Shown here piece by piece: positions 44,996 to 57,624 of a stretch of DNA of 64,000 nucleotides (positions are counted from its first letter, which is position 1; each line of letters starts with the position of its first letter). Below the pieces are notes generated by a model that was not told the origin of the DNA, ran no database searches, and saw only the letters and a list, made by a program, of their open reading frames with translations. Both the position numbers and the translations under genes were made by a program. Origin of the DNA: Blumeriella jaapii (Eukaryota; Ascomycota; Leotiomycetes; Helotiales; Drepanopezizaceae); contig VWND01000086.1 in assembly GCA_009599575.1 (NCBI GenBank), positions 124,001-188,000 on the forward strand, in the 5' to 3' direction.

Positions 44996-45436
44996 TTAAG
45001 AAAAAGCTCGAACCAAATGGCAGAGTACTTCATCGTAGATCGCTTTTTCCCTAAGCAAATTCAATAGTTCTCTTGCCTGCTTGAAATGGGGTGCATGAGA
45101 GCAATCCTGGTTTTCTTGGAGTGTTTGGGAAGTATTGTAGAAGCCGACTTGCGAACAACAAAACGAAAATCCCTTGAGAAACAGGGCGTAGGCAGAGATT
45201 GTATCATTCATGATGTATCTTCGCCGTGCACACGAAGTTAAGAGGGCAAGTTGATGACCGTGCTGGTCAGTCTTAGATGTGACCAGTTGCTCGAAGGGGT
45301 AGCCATGAGGACTTGATTCACAGTCCAATGGGTCTGATGGTTCTCTGAAAAAGGCGATGTTGTTCTGAAAAGCATTTACAAGACAGTAGATATCTCCTTT
45401 GCAAAGTGGTCTGTGCGTTTGGATAGCCTCAGGCCA
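44996..45436 (-). pseudogene. Orphan open frame, possible terminal exon or gene remnant
   Basis: The minus strand is open for 147 codons with ordinary protein composition (GDIYCLVNAFQNNIAFF, ARELLNLLREKAIYDEVLCH) but has no ATG near its 5' end. It is bounded upstream by a stop at 45437-45439. It may be the last exon of a gene whose other exons are lost, or an unrecognised spliced gene. No family recognised. Confidence 0.33.
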
Positions 45437-45658
45437 TCAACCACGACGTCCACTGAGTCACATGACAACGATGACGAGTTTGTGGCGTTGCTGGTGGGGG
45501 AGTGATGTGGCTGTGCAAATCAACATGATCCATCAACCTGCCTTTAAAAGCATCCAAGTTTCAGGACTTGTCCAACAGTCTCTCACGAAACCCTCACGTC
45601 GGAGTGCAAGCCCCTTTTCACTTCACACGACGAAGCATAAGCTCGCAATACCGTCAAG

Positions 45659-47071
45659 ATGATGGAATACTTCGCCTACAAGAAAATGAAGAAGCACCAA
45701 GCTGAGAAGAAAGCGCAGGCAGGCCTGCTGTCGCCCATCATCAGTGAAGCAGATGAGCACTTCCTGGATCGTATCGTGTCTGCAGAGGGCACGCCGCCTC
45801 CGCTCCCCGATCGCCCTCATGGACTGGAACTAGAAGCTGGGGACTCGACGGGAAATGCAGGACAGGTGGTTGTGCATGATGGGAATACCACCGCAGAGGA
45901 TGGGCCGAGTTCAAGGTCGATGGATAAAGGCAAGGCCAAGGAGAACGAGAAGAGTGTCGAGAAGGAAGACAAGAAATCTAGCAGATTCTCGTTCTTGCGC
46001 CGGAGTGGAACTAAAAAGGTAAGATCCTCAGCAATCATCTCTCAACGAAGCTGAGGCTCACTTTCCACAGAACAAAGATGGCCTCAAACCAGACTCGGCA
46101 GCCGTAACTCCCAACGAAGCCACTGCCGAAGAGAACGACATCAACAAAGTCCTAGAGGACCTCAATCTATCAGCAGTCAACAATCGCGCCTTTTCCATCT
46201 CGGAGGAATCGCAGGCGATTCTGGAGAAATTCACAGTCATCCTTAAAGACCTGATCAACGGCGTTCCAACCGCCTATGATGATCTCACCCACCTCCTCGA
46301 CGATTCCCAGGCGACGCTGGCGAAGAGCTACGACCACCTACCCGGTTTCATGCAGAAGCTCGTCACCACCCTGCCGGACAAATTGACCAAGAACCTCGCG
46401 CCTGAGCTCCTGGCCGTCGCAGCAGAAACCCAGGCTTTCCATGCAGGGTCAGCGGGCGCGACTTCAGCCGGCAGTGCAGAGTCAGCAGGAGGCGCAGCGG
46501 GACTCGGAGCGGCAGCTATGAAGTTCCTCAAGCCCACTAGTCTCAGAGATCTAGTAACCAAGCCCGGCGCTGTCGCTTCCATGCTGAAAGCCATCATGAA
46601 CGCCCTGAAGCTCAGATGGCCGGCCTTCATGGGCACGAATGTTTTGCTCAGCCTTGGGCTTTTCGGTAAATCCCCGCCCTTCTATCCCGCACCCACTCAC
46701 TTCCCCGTCGTGATGTAGCTGACAAGGATTTAGTCCTCCTCTTCGTGTTCTGGTACTGCCACAAGCGCGGGAAAGAAGTCCGCCTGGAGAGAGAAGCCAA
46801 GATCGACAGCGAGGGCCGTGTCATAGAGCTCGACGACGACCTCATGCTACCTGGCGAAGAGCCGAGCAGCAGCAGCAGCCGACCTGGGGCATCGCGTAGC
46901 CACACAGACCGTTCGCGCCGTTCAAGCCGTGAGCATCGCTCTAGTCGGTCCAGCTACGAACGCGAACACCGCCGTGAGCAGAGAGAGAAGGAGCCGGAGG
47001 GAACACCGTCTCGCAAGAGGATTGAGAGGAGGGAGGATGAGGAAGGCGAGCGAGAAACAGAGAGACGATGA
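45659..47071 (+). CDS. Fungal single-pass membrane protein
   Basis: Unnamed conserved-type protein. Exons 45659-46018, 46071-46665, 46734-47071 (introns 52 and 68 nt) in phase, 430 residues. The N-terminal 120 residues are charged and disordered. The middle is helical (AVNNRAFSISEESQAILEKF, LTHLLDDSQATLAKSYDHLP, MQKLVTTLPDKLTKNL) with a Gly/Ala-rich linker. One membrane segment spans intron 2 (NVLLSLGLFVLLFVFWYC). A highly basic Arg/Ser/Glu tail ends the protein, so the C-terminus is probably cytosolic. An in-frame second ATG follows the first directly. Role unknown. Confidence 0.78.
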
Positions 47072-47960
47072 ACGTTGATGATGACAAACCTGATGCTTGC
47101 ACCGCGACGAGATAGATACGCTAGATACCCATACGTTGATTTGATGATTGCATGACGACTTGGAATTGAAGCGTTGGACGGGATAGGCGTTCCATTATAC
47201 TCCTGGAAATACGAATCTGATGACCTCACGATACCTACCTGTTTCTTTCCCAGCGCATCCCACGTTTTTCGCGTTGTCCTTTCCGTCAAGCATTCACATG
47301 CTAAATTTGGTTACGCACCTACAGTACAGTACAGTACCATCAGCGACTGTACTGAGCGTACTTAGGTAGTGACAGGATCGAGTTAAATGCTATCACGAAA
47401 CGTCAGGCAAAAAAACAGTAAGTACGTAACACGTACCCTCACACTCCGACGCTCAGTAGAGAGGATATGTCGAGATGATCGAGTCCTTGCCTCGATCTCT
47501 GATCGATCCCTTGCACGTTCACCAGAGCCATTCGCAAGTTAGATCAAGACCAGTGAATTCAAGCGGGGGATGAGAGGAGAACAGAGCCTCGGTATATCTG
47601 CTGATCTCACAGTCACGCTCAAATACTCCTTTGGGCTGATTTCAACGCTTAAATTCCATGATCCTGTTGTATCAACGAAAGTGGTGCTATGTAAAGGAGC
47701 TCGCAATGCCACTGCCGACTTTCGATGATCCATCGCGCATATTCTTTCGTAAAGACCCCTCCCAAAGAAAGAAAGAAAAGACCCCCTTTCGGAAAAGGCT
47801 AAATGGCCTGTTTCAAAACCACCCAGAGCAACGCACATCCATCCATGTTTGCCCCAAGAAGAACCAACCCCTTAGAAAGGCTTACGCCATACCTGATGCA
47901 ACGCCAGACCCCATTCCGATCCAGGCAGAAAAATGAGCAAGAGGTTAGATGACTTGATAC
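47072..47960. other. Intergenic between convergent genes
   Basis: Contains ACAGTACAGTACAGTACC near 47320. No gene supported. Confidence 0.5.
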
Positions 47961-49503
47961 CTAACCTTCGTAATCAGAATCATCTTCCGAGTAGCTTGCC
48001 TTCGCCTTCCTAGCTTTCTTCGCAAGTGCCGCAGCTTTCTTGGTCATCTTGACTTTGACTCCCTTCTTGGCCGTAGCGGGAGCGGGGGTCCATTTTGGAT
48101 GCGTCAGCTTCTTGGTCAAGTAATTTTCTAATGCCTTGACGTCCGCTGGTGAGACGTTTTCCTCAAGAGCCTTGCTTGGGCCTTCGTTGAAGACACGGAC
48201 AACATCTAAGCCACGAATTGCGGAGATCTCGTAGAATCCTTTGATTTGGGCAAATTTCTTGACTGTGTTATCAGCAGTATTTTCAACCACCAGTGCTTGG
48301 CCAGGACAAAAAATCCCTTCGCCAGTCAGCCAGGACACATTAAACCCGAAAAGAATGAGGTAACACAACACATACAGCGTGTAATGTACAGATTAAGGAT
48401 CTTGACGTTTTTCAGTTGAAGGCGAATGATAGAGAGGGCTTGTTTTTGCTTGTTATTAAGTCCCGACCATTCGAAGGTCACCTCCTTCAGGTTGTCAAGG
48501 CAAATTTTCGGAATAGACGTAGCTAGAAGATACGAAGTCAATATTTGTTTATGGTCAAGAAGTCATGGAGTAAGGTAAATCAAGAAGTATTCGACCAAGG
48601 CCCGAAGGAATAGCTTCTTGGAGGACAAAGAGCTGTATTCAGAAGATTCATGACAATTCAACACTTACATAGAGTAGTCTCATTTCCGAGTTGAAAGCTG
48701 TTCTTGTAGAAGAAGGGTTTCGTTTCCTCGTAAATTTCCCTACTGACCTGCCTCAAACCAAGGGCCAGTTCGAGTTGGCAATCGCCGCAGCCCTGACTAA
48801 GAAGAGTTAGCGGTCATGACGCAAACTCTGGCAAAAACATACCGGTAACGGCGGAATGGCTTGACCCCAATTATAGCAAAATCGTAGACGCGATAGCGAA
48901 GCTCGATTGGCAACTTGCGGAAGCGGAAGATAGTCTTGTCTGAAGAGAAGTCGTGTCAGTCTATCAGTATCATGGTGGGGTAGAAACAGCTGTAAGACCG
49001 GACCACAAGAGCTATTCGCCGGTCCGCAGGGTTGAGTCCACGGTGTCTCGACGCGCACCCTCCAAAGTGAAATATGCATGGGTAAAAAAAGGCAATTGCT
49101 TACCAGCGCTGCCAACAGCCATAGCACACTTAAATGCAACCTCCGCCCAGTCCTCCTTGCTCAGATTGATAGCGTCGCGGCGCTTCTTATCCGCCTTGAT
49201 GATGAGACCAGTCTCCTCGGACGAGAAGGCGTTGTGGCTGATATGCTTCACATTGACAATCTCGTATTTTCCACCGCCGAGATCACGAACAATAGCCAAT
49301 CCACCTTCGATCTTCGTATTGGTCTTGAAGGTTTGGAAAACGGGGGTCGGCTTCTTTGGAATGACCTCGACAGAATAGTCGACAACGGGAGGGGAGGCTG
49401 AGGAAGCGCGTGGGCTAGGTGGAGGAGACTCGTAATCAGAGACGACCTCTTCACGAATGACTTTGAGTGGCAGTTTGCCGGTTTGGGTACGGGTGACGCG
49501 CAT
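47961..49503 (-). CDS. Hypothetical 2EXR/F-box-like protein
   Basis: Five exons: 49104-49503, 48843-48939, 48669-48796, 48376-48522, 47961-48316; phases agree and give 375 residues. Exon 2 codes FRFRKLPIELRYRVYDFAI, the leucine-proline start typical of the fungal 2EXR/F-box-like domain. Exon 3 has LALGLRQVSREIYEETKPFFY, which in that group follows as the CRQ-type helix. The C-terminus is Lys-rich and acidic at the end (KKARKAKASYSEDDSDYEG). Such proteins are abundant in fungal genomes and mostly uncharacterised. The last acceptor (48317, GCGAAG) has a usable alternative about 20 nt downstream. Confidence 0.72.
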
Positions 49504-49888
49504 ATTGACGATTGATCTGTTCGACTTTCACCGAAGGTTAGCGACGACAATATACATCGAAGAGCTATGCCAGAGGATCATGCAAAGGCGTCGGAGAATA
49601 GCGGCATACAAGCGCAAGGAGAAATGTCACTAACCGTATGCGACGTAAGAAGATGAAGAAGAAGCTGAGTCCGGCAAGGTTCGGAAGTTCAAAGGCTCCC
49701 TTTGAAGATCATGGGTGAAAGGGAGAAAGGTTGAAGAGTTGAAGAGATAGGGAGGTGCAAGTTGAAGGTAGAGATCGAAGTTGTTGTGTAGTCAACTGCG
49801 AAAGACAGCAGGTGCGCTTTTATTTCAGGAAAGAGCGTCGCGTGCGGAAGGACTCAGGAGCCAACCGTTTTAGCGTCTCTTCTAAATA
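49504..49888. other. Promoter-side intergenic
   Basis: Upstream of the minus-strand gene at 49503 and downstream of a small minus gene. GAAG-rich, nothing else seen. Confidence 0.4.
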
Positions 49889-50291
49889 TCACGTGTTCAA
49901 GTGAATCATTTCGACCACCAGCAGTAAAACGCAAAATTGGCGGTAATCTTGTAATTTGTCTTCTTTGGAAAGAAAGTATACAGCTTTATGCTTGATAATT
50001 TGTAGGTAATCTATAGCCAGATCATAGGCTTCAGCGCTGTAATACTTATAAAGAAAAGTGTAAGAGGAAACAAGAGAATGTCGAGAGCATAACCATATCA
50101 GCGTCATAGAGGAGATAATCTAACAAGCTACAGAACTCGAAGAATTTGAAACGAAAGGCCTGCACTTTGTGAGAAAGGGGTATACTTTTAGCTATTCCCA
50201 AAACGCCTGCTTTGACGAGGCTTCCTATCTTACATCCAAATCCAGCAACGCCCTTCAGAGATATCTCTCTAGTATAGCAATCCACTATCAT
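49889..50291 (-). CDS. Small hypothetical protein (2 exons)
   Basis: ATG at 50291. Exon 1 (50094-50291) and exon 2 (49889-50044) joined across a 49-nt intron (GTTATG...TATAAG) in phase give 117 residues. The sequence is Phe/Tyr/Leu-rich (AFRFKFFEFCSLLDYLLYDAD, YYSAEAYDLAIDYLQIIK) and not low-complexity. It starts only 38 bp after the ARP9 stop on the same strand. It could also be untranslated 3' region of ARP9. No family recognised. Confidence 0.33.
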
Positions 50292-50329
50292 GAATCAGTA
50301 TGCCCTCGTCACTTCACGCAGGGGGAGAC

Positions 50330-52353
50330 TTACATCTGATGGATAGCAGTAGGCCCCTCTTCATTGAATTCCACCCTCGACAGAAAACCCTTCGACGCCC
50401 CCTGGTCGACCACGAAAATAACCTTCGCCGCAACCTGCGCACCGAGGAACACTGCCTCGTCGAAGTTTTTCCACTCTGGAAAGTAGGAAGGAGGACTGGC
50501 GACTTTGATGCTTGTTGGCGACTGCGAATGCGAGGAGTGCGTTTGTGTATCGCCAAAAGAAGCCACTGACGTGTTAGGATTGAGCGCCGGATTGGAAGCG
50601 GTAGTTGCCGCAAGGAGAAGAGGGTTGACGGCGCTAGCAGTGGGAGGAGCTTGAGGTGTCGACGAGAACGAAGCGTTGGGTGTTTGGGACCCAGTGCCGC
50701 TGGGTGTAGCGAGGTTCGAGGGCAGCTCGCTCATGAACATCGTTGCGGAACTGGGAGATACTAGGTAGCGACTGTTGAGGGTAGCGAGCAGCGCATCCTT
50801 GAAGCCCCTGACTCTTGAGCCAGACCCACAGATCACCAGGGCGTCCCATGCAGCTTGTCTCTTGGAGATGTCGTTAACCGACAACACGGTTCGATAGACA
50901 GCATCCGCGATCTGGTCGAGATAGCCCTCACTTGCAGCCTGGAATCGCTCGGTCCCGATTTCAATATCTCTACGAATGCGTCCAGGATTCGCCTCTTCCC
51001 TCTCCTTTCGCTTCTCCTCCTTCTTGGCGGCCTTGTTCGCTTCGCGTTGGACCGTTTCGTTCACCGCTGGAGCAGAGTCACCGTTCTCCGCGGGAATACC
51101 CTCGTCAGGCTTGGGTTCAACAGCAGACAGCGGCTCCTCAGCCGTAGCCACTGCTTCAGGGGTCTTCTGCCGCTTGGGGGCGGGTGCGTCCTTAACGTTC
51201 TCCTCGAAATGAAAGGTCGCACGTGGCCGTTTGGAGTTGGGCAGTCGCAGCGGCCTCGCAGCTGCAAGAGCTGCTGCTTCTTTCTCGGCTTCACGGTTGG
51301 CCTTTCGCAGCGCTGCTCTCTCCTCCTTCTCCTTTTGCTTCTTCGCCAAAAACTCTTGTGTTTTCCCACTGGTGACGATACTCGCAACATCTAATACACC
51401 ATCATCCTCGATGGGTTTGTCGTCGCCACCGCCGTCAAACTCCTCCTCGACGTCGTCCAAGAGCGGGACTCGAGGCGGCTCAGTGATTCTCACACCTGGT
51501 CCTGATGCAGATGCGCCAGTCGTCGCAGCAGCAGGAGGATTGCTATCCCCTTCCACAGGCACATCAGCCGCGCCAGTCGCAGGTAACGGTGTTCCCGGGG
51601 GAAGAATTTCGCAGATTGCGCTCTTCTTCAGTTGCTCCGCCATGTTCCTCGTAAAGCCCTTCGTCTCCAGTAACTCCATCAATCTGCGTGTCATAGCCTC
51701 TCCGCCAGACTCGTGAACAGTCCCTCTTCCTGCAATCTGGAAATCCGCGACGGCAGTCACATCCACCTTCTCGAATCCAACATCGATAACCGTGGTGTTC
51801 TGAAGAGCGAACGCGTACGAGGTAGCCAATGCACTGTCCATGATGCACAACGCAGGCGTCTTGAATTTCTCGAAGATGAACTGGGTTAGATCCTCGTGGT
51901 TCTTCGCTGTCCAGCACGGCTGCGCAATCAGCATCACCGGGGTGTGCAAAGGCGCATTGAATGTGACTTTGATGTGTTCCAAAAAGGCGTAGAGGGCAGG
52001 CATGTTCACGATTCGACCCTCTTCTCGCGATTAGCATTTCCCACCATACCAAAGCCATGCGACTGCATACCCTTCAACGGCCATATAGCCCCCTCATCAT
52101 CCTCCGGCTCCTCAACCAACTCCTCCACCTCCCCATCCACCCCTCCCATCTCAGTATCCCCATCCACCACCGCCTCCCTCTTGCGCGCCCGAATCTTGTG
52201 CGGCTCGAACGTCTTGCCATCAGGCGCAGGAAATACCCTGGTCGGGAAACGATGCGAAGCAGGCGTGAAAGATTCGGGGAGGCCGAGTTGCGCAAGGGTG
52301 GTCTGCGAGCCCGGCGCGATGATGAGAATGTGGTCGTCTTTGAAGGGCGGCAT
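50330..52353 (-). CDS. ARP9: Actin-related protein 9-like subunit of SWI/SNF-RSC remodellers
   Basis: Arp9 pairs with Arp7 on the remodeller ATPase (HSA domain) and couples chromatin remodelling. Exon 1 (52071-52353) starts MPPFKDDHILIIAPGSQTTL. A 50-nt intron (52021-52070) leads to WPLKEGRIVNMPALYAFLEH, the actin-fold block. Further actin-fold parts are VMLIAQPCW, VIDVGFEKVDVTAVADF (about residue 172) and VICGSGSRVRGFKDALLATL (about 488). A long charged coiled insert (KKQKEKEERAALRKANREAE) sits between the halves, as in fungal Arp9. The product is 657 residues. At the stop, CAGAT|GTAAGT could act as a donor to an acceptor near 50283, which would exchange the last codons. Arp8 is a less likely alternative. 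Confidence 0.82.
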
Positions 52354-53210
52354 CGTGAGAGCCGTCGTGGCCGCAGCCGAGCGCGGGGGAAAGGAGGGTC
52401 ACAGCTGGCAGCTGGGTGCGGCTGGATCTGATGCGTTGTGGCGCGAGCTGAGGTGCGCAGATTTTTGGCTTGCGGTTCGAGGCGCGTCGATGTTGAAGCT
52501 CCAGTTCGACGCGATCGCACAGTCTGAGGAGGTGTGAGCGAAGGATTAGTAATCATCTCACGTGACCTATCCCTGACCCGAGATCGAGCATACCAGTAAC
52601 TAACAGGCATTTTCTAATATTGATACATTGGCTGTAGTAAGGTGGATAGGTAGGTAGGTAGGTAGGTATTGCTTGCAGGATGCAGTTGCTTGTAAACCTA
52701 TACCTAGATTAATCAGTCCCCTACGCCTCGGTCAGGTGGGGGAAATCTCACTCTATCTGTACTTACTGTACTGTAGCTAAGCGAGCTTTTTGACAACAAC
52801 CGAATGTGGAGAAGGAAGGGTGCACAGAAGAGTAGCAAGCTTTCAAGCTCAAGCCTTACTGGAATTCTGGGGAGAAGTCAACATGAGCGCATGGAGAGAT
52901 CAACACCTTGGACGGCGACAAATTGTCCTGGCTGGCTGGATGTCGCGCATGCAAGCAAGTGTCTGTCCCTTCACGATCCTCACGACTTATCGACACGTCT
53001 GCATCTGCTCCCCTTATCAACGTGGATGGATAACCTTTGGGCTTATCAGTCATGAGGAAGTACACATCAGTAGATGTGGCACAGCTCCCGGATGTCGTTT
53101 TCGCAACGCAGTGATCACGAATCATAATATTGACAATAAATTTCTTGCAACGGTCCTCCTCCATCTGCCACCTGCTCTCTCCTCCGTCCTGCCCCCCCCC
53201 CACCCCCAGC
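52354..53210. other. Intergenic, no gene seen
   Basis: Promoter side of ARP9 and 3' side of the tannase gene. Holds a (GGTA)n run at 52645-52669, TACTTACTGTACTGTAG near 52757 and a C-run near 53196. Confidence 0.5.
52645..52669. repeat. (GGTA)n microsatellite
   Basis: About five to six GGTA units about 300 bp upstream of ARP9. Confidence 0.9.
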
Positions 53211-55284
53211 TCAGACACACTTCCAGGCCTCGGGCTTTTTATAGTTCGCCGGATCGATACAGGTGTTCCGCTTAGGGTATCTGCAATGGTCCCTCACCAG
53301 CTCGACGCCCAGCTCGCGCCGCTCGCTATTCACGTACTTGGTGCCACGGATCGTGTCGGGCGCGTTGCCGTTCTCCACCCAGTCAACCATGCGCATCAGC
53401 ACGTTGCTCTGCGAGTCGATGCTGGAGAAGGTCGCACGCTGGTTGCCGATGAGGTTGGCGCCCGCGCCGCCGCTGCAGTGGCCTATTGTTTTGGGCGTGC
53501 GTCAGTACCGGCTTTCCTTCCAGTGCCATTTCGAGTCAAGCGACAGAAGGAGGAAGAGATGGGAAGAGATGGAACGGGTGTGGAAGAAATGCTTACCCAA
53601 TCCGGGGACTTTGAAGAAACGATAGAACTCATCGAGCTCGGCCGAGGTTTTGCCCATGGTCCGGGAGACGAGGTCGTAGTAGAGGCGGCTGTTGTCCGAG
53701 GTGATGAGACCGTCCTGCAAGCCGTGGTAGGTCACTTGTTTCGCAATCAGCCATCACCGTTGAGGGGGAGGGGGAGGTGTGAAGCTTACGCAATTTCCCG
53801 CCTGCCTGCTCGAAAGCGGACAAATCACCGCTCCAAGTCGCGATATCGAACGGATTCTGATCGTTGGCCACTTTCGCATCGTTGATGGTGTACGAGGCTG
53901 GGTCCCAGGTCGAGTCGTCTGCAAAGCTATGAGTGTCTCTCCTCTCATTCATCCGCTCACAGCAATCCTGGAATGCATCGTTGGTACGTACTGTAAACCA
54001 CATATCTAAACCAATCCTGAGAGAATGAAAAGGGTCCCGGGGTGTAATAGACAACAGATGCAAGCCTCTCGGCACCCGGTTGCATCCTCGGAAAGATCAG
54101 CTCCCCGTCGACGCCATAATAATCCGTGTACACCTTGCTCACCGCGCCCACCTGCTCCTTCGTCAAGCAGCTTCCTGCCGTCAAGCCACTAGTCAGGCTG
54201 GGACATTGCAGCGCCTCGGGTCTGAAGCGGCAAAGATCCGGGTCCTCGATAATGCCATCCACAACCCCATCGAGGCCGTCGCACTGTCTCAGAACCTCTG
54301 GGGCGATCAAGCCACGCCATAGGCCGAGATCAACGAACGTGGCATCGCCTTGATTGCCGAAGATCGTATAGAATCGTGCGCTCGCACTCAACAGAGAGAC
54401 GAAGTTGAGAGCGGGGCAACCGGCCACGACGCCGTCAAAGTCCTCTGGGTACTTCTGCGCGGCTTTGAACCCTTGACGGCCACCGGTACTGCAACCGATG
54501 TAGTAAGACTTGCGGTGGGCGGTGCCGTAGTACAGCTCGGCGATCTGCTTGCCGACGACGACTCCGGTGTGCATGGCACGATCCGCGAAATCGCGGATGA
54601 CTTCGGGATTGTTTAAGAATGGCTGGTTGCTGTTAGGATGTGCGCCTTGATTCAGATAGACACGAAAGAGTAGAGCACTTACATAACCACTCGTGCCATT
54701 GTGTCCATTGTTGGTACCTGATGCTCCCATCAGCTCGGAACTAAGCGAGTCGATCTCGCATCAGGTTGAGAAAGTACCTACCGACCGTAGCGAAGCCAAG
54801 TCCGCTCGCGTAATTGATATCATGATACTGCTCATCCAGACTCGGTCAGGACGTCTACCAGCAGTGTGCCACCATCCGCCAAAGATCATAAACAGTGAGT
54901 AGATGACTGACGCACCTGTATACATCCACTGACACCTCCATTTCCCGTGCTCAGAAAACGTCCGGTCCAGTTGGTCGGCAGCCACGCCTCGAACGTGACG
55001 CCACTGGTCTCACTCGTCGCTACATACGCAGCCACACGGCAAAGATCGACCGTCGTGGTCTCGGGCACCTGTTTACACGAGGCCAAATCGTAGTCCTGAG
55101 AAAACACGACCTGTGAGCCGGCCGGCAAGTATTCTACGAAATTGATCTGGACGTTGTCAATGGCCACGGACGCGGCGAGCTGGCCGCAGGAGTCCGCAAG
55201 ATCGGCGAGGGTTCTGACGCCGGTGCTGGCGAGTGCCGCCGGGAGAACGAGTACCGCCGGGAGGAGAGCACGAGTGAGACGCAT
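53211..55284 (-). CDS. Secreted tannase / feruloyl esterase
   Basis: Serine esterase that splits plant phenolic esters. Seven exons: 54916-55284, 54782-54827, 54683-54717, 53992-54622, 53790-53918, 53597-53734, 53211-53482, all in phase, 539 residues. Signal peptide MRLTRALLPAVLVLPAALA. Substrate-domain blocks are FLSTGNGGVSGCIQ and LGFATVGTNNGHNGTSG. The nucleophile is in YIGCSTGGRQG (C194-S195) and the histidine is in GHCSGGAGA (H451-C452). This CS...HC pairing is the disulphide-linked catalytic arrangement of the family. The calcium/lid region is CPALNF, and LLTYHGLQDGLITS holds the likely catalytic Asp. Both tannase and feruloyl esterase B activities occur in this family; sequence reading does not separate them. 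Confidence 0.93.
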
Positions 55285-57624
55285 GATGGCTTCTTCCGAA
55301 CCTCAAGTGCTGCAGCGAGATGCAAGAGCGTGACTGGAGGGGACGAAAAACACACATCCAGCCGTGGAAATGCTGACAGAAGGCAGCCCGTCCTCTACTT
55401 GTATTCCATCGTCCACGAGTACCGACTTTCAGAGCCGCGTTCCTTGTCGCCGGACCCAGTAGAGCACCTCCTACTTCTAGCGTTGACCCGCGTGACAATC
55501 TTCCCAAGCAATCTGTGTACATTCGGAAGCGAGCTCGCTTCGAGATTGCCCAACTCCTGTCTAAAGCGTGGACATTGGAACCAACTGCCACCACGACGAG
55601 CTACCGAATGGTAGCCACTCTGGTCGATCGCCATGCCAGGGCCCTTGAGCTTTACCCAGCACGAGTTTCGGACGATCCGTCTGTCTCTACCGTACGGTCT
55701 CATATCGTCTGAAAGAACTCACGCCCCCGATATTGAACATCGCTGACGAACACTCCTTTGGATAGGCTCGCAATCTCCCGTAATAGCCCATTTTGGGCAG
55801 GCTGGACGAAAAGACGAAGTCCGAATCATGCACAGGTTCCGGAAAAGGCCGATGGGAGGGAAGCTTGCGCTCCCTGGTCCCCCCGTCTTCTTCTTCCAAC
55901 AATGGAGCACCCGGTTCGGTCCGTTGACGGAGTTTTGGCCTCATTTCTCCAGTTAAGTGGAGATCCATGGGCCACGCGAAAGACATCTCCCCCCCCTTGT
56001 CTGCAGGAATCTTGACTCGCGCGGTGTAAGCTACTGTACAGCATGTGTACTGTAAAGCTTCTGACGTGCCCAAAGTCCATCTTGGCCAAATGGTTTGCGC
56101 GGTATTGACTTTCCGCATCTGAAGAATGCACCGTAACGAGGTTACTTGGATGTTTATACTTGTCCAACCTCCAACCAAGCAAGCACGCTAAACCCAAGAT
56201 CGCCCAACGCGTCATCTGCGTAGGTAGAAAAGCAAAGAACGCCTCGAAAGCATTGTCACAAACAAACTCTGCTATCGGATCGGTAAAGGCAATCAAAACA
56301 ACAGAATCAACAAAAAACAAGAACAACAAAAATAAAGGGGGGGGGGGGGGGGGTTCCATCTCTTCGAAATCCTCAGGCCCAGAATCCTAGCGGTCTGGGA
56401 GCGGGTCACGTTATCGACGCAAGTCCATGCATGATGCATTTCGGATGCGACGCAAGAGCTCTACAGTCCATACATACATACATACATACAGTACTACACA
56501 GATACTGTACATACATATGTACTGTGTACAGTATCCCGTGCTCGTGACCAGGCCGCGTGCCGAAGTCTGAACAAGAATCAACGATCGAGAGATACCCAAG
56601 TAAACATCTAAACCCAAAAACCGTACATACAGTACATACAGTACAGTACATACAGTACATACAGCACGTACAGTACATGCCCTTTTCGAAGCCGCAAATT
56701 GACCGACACCCTTTCCAGGATACATACATACAGTACAGTACAACACAACAAACCGCGCTACAGTACACGAGAGCCCACACCCAAAATGGACGATCGGATT
56801 CTCTTCTACGAACTGACTGTACTGTACCGTACTGTACCGTAGTGTAGATAAGCTTCTTGACTGGTCGGTCCTTGGGGGGTCGACGATGGCCGTCACCATC
56901 AAGATCGCGGCAACCTTCTGTGTCTCCGGCCCCTCCGCGTGCTTGAACGACTCAGAACACTGGGGTTGTAGGGATGTTCCAGTTGACGACACGTGAGTTT
57001 CATGTGACAACTAGATCATGTGATGATAAGGTCACGTGTCAGCGATGCACTAGCGTGCGCGCACCTCTACCCCACCATGTTCCTGCACTCGCGTACCCCT
57101 CATCACTTGCGCGGCGCAAATCCCATCTCAAACCGCTCCGCTCCGCTCCACGCACGCACCCACCCACCGTAGGCAGTCCAATCCAATCCAATTCTACGTA
57201 CGGTACTGTACTGTAGGTATAGATAGGTAAATACCCAAGTACGGTAAACCCTCGTTCCATTGTGCAACTTATGTACCTACTATATACCGAGTTTCCCCAT
57301 CCATCCATGCCCCGAGAACCCCAACAGCTACTACAACAGCCAGCCAGCCGGCTCACGCATGGCTCGCTCTCTGGCTTCCTTCCATCTCCATCTAACGTCC
57401 TCTCTCTCCCTCCTATCATGACGCGCTCGAACCACAAGAATCCCACCGCAGCAGCGGTAGCATTCGCAGTAGCGGTGGCTCACGCACGCAAGAGATGAAA
57501 CGAAACGCCGTTCACTCAATCCCATGTTCCCATCCCATCTTGCGAGCTCGGAAGAACGTCTAAAATATACACAAACAATAACAGTCCCCCTCCCATCTCC
57601 GATTCCCATCCCACGCCGTGGCCA
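55285..57624. other. Intergenic, about 2.3 kb, repeat-rich
   Basis: No protein supported. It holds a run of 17 G at 56337-56353 and dense GTAC/CATAC tracts at 56460-56540, 56620-56680, 56725-56765, 56810-56840 and 57195-57215. Confidence 0.55.
56460..56840. repeat. Cluster of GTAC/CATAC palindromic tracts
   Basis: Many overlapping TACATACAGTAC, GTACAGTAC and TACTGTACCGTAC units in several blocks over about 380 bp. Open frames across them are chance products. Confidence 0.85.

Noticed and set aside
51231..51716. 161-codon plus-strand frame opposite ARP9
   Set aside because: Shadow of the charged insert region of ARP9, Ser/Ala-rich by complement only.
43893..55284. A biosynthetic or effector gene cluster formed by the secreted hydrolases
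   Set aside because: The secreted enzymes are interrupted by housekeeping genes (ARP9 and others), lie on both strands and share no pathway; no backbone enzyme or cluster regulator is present.
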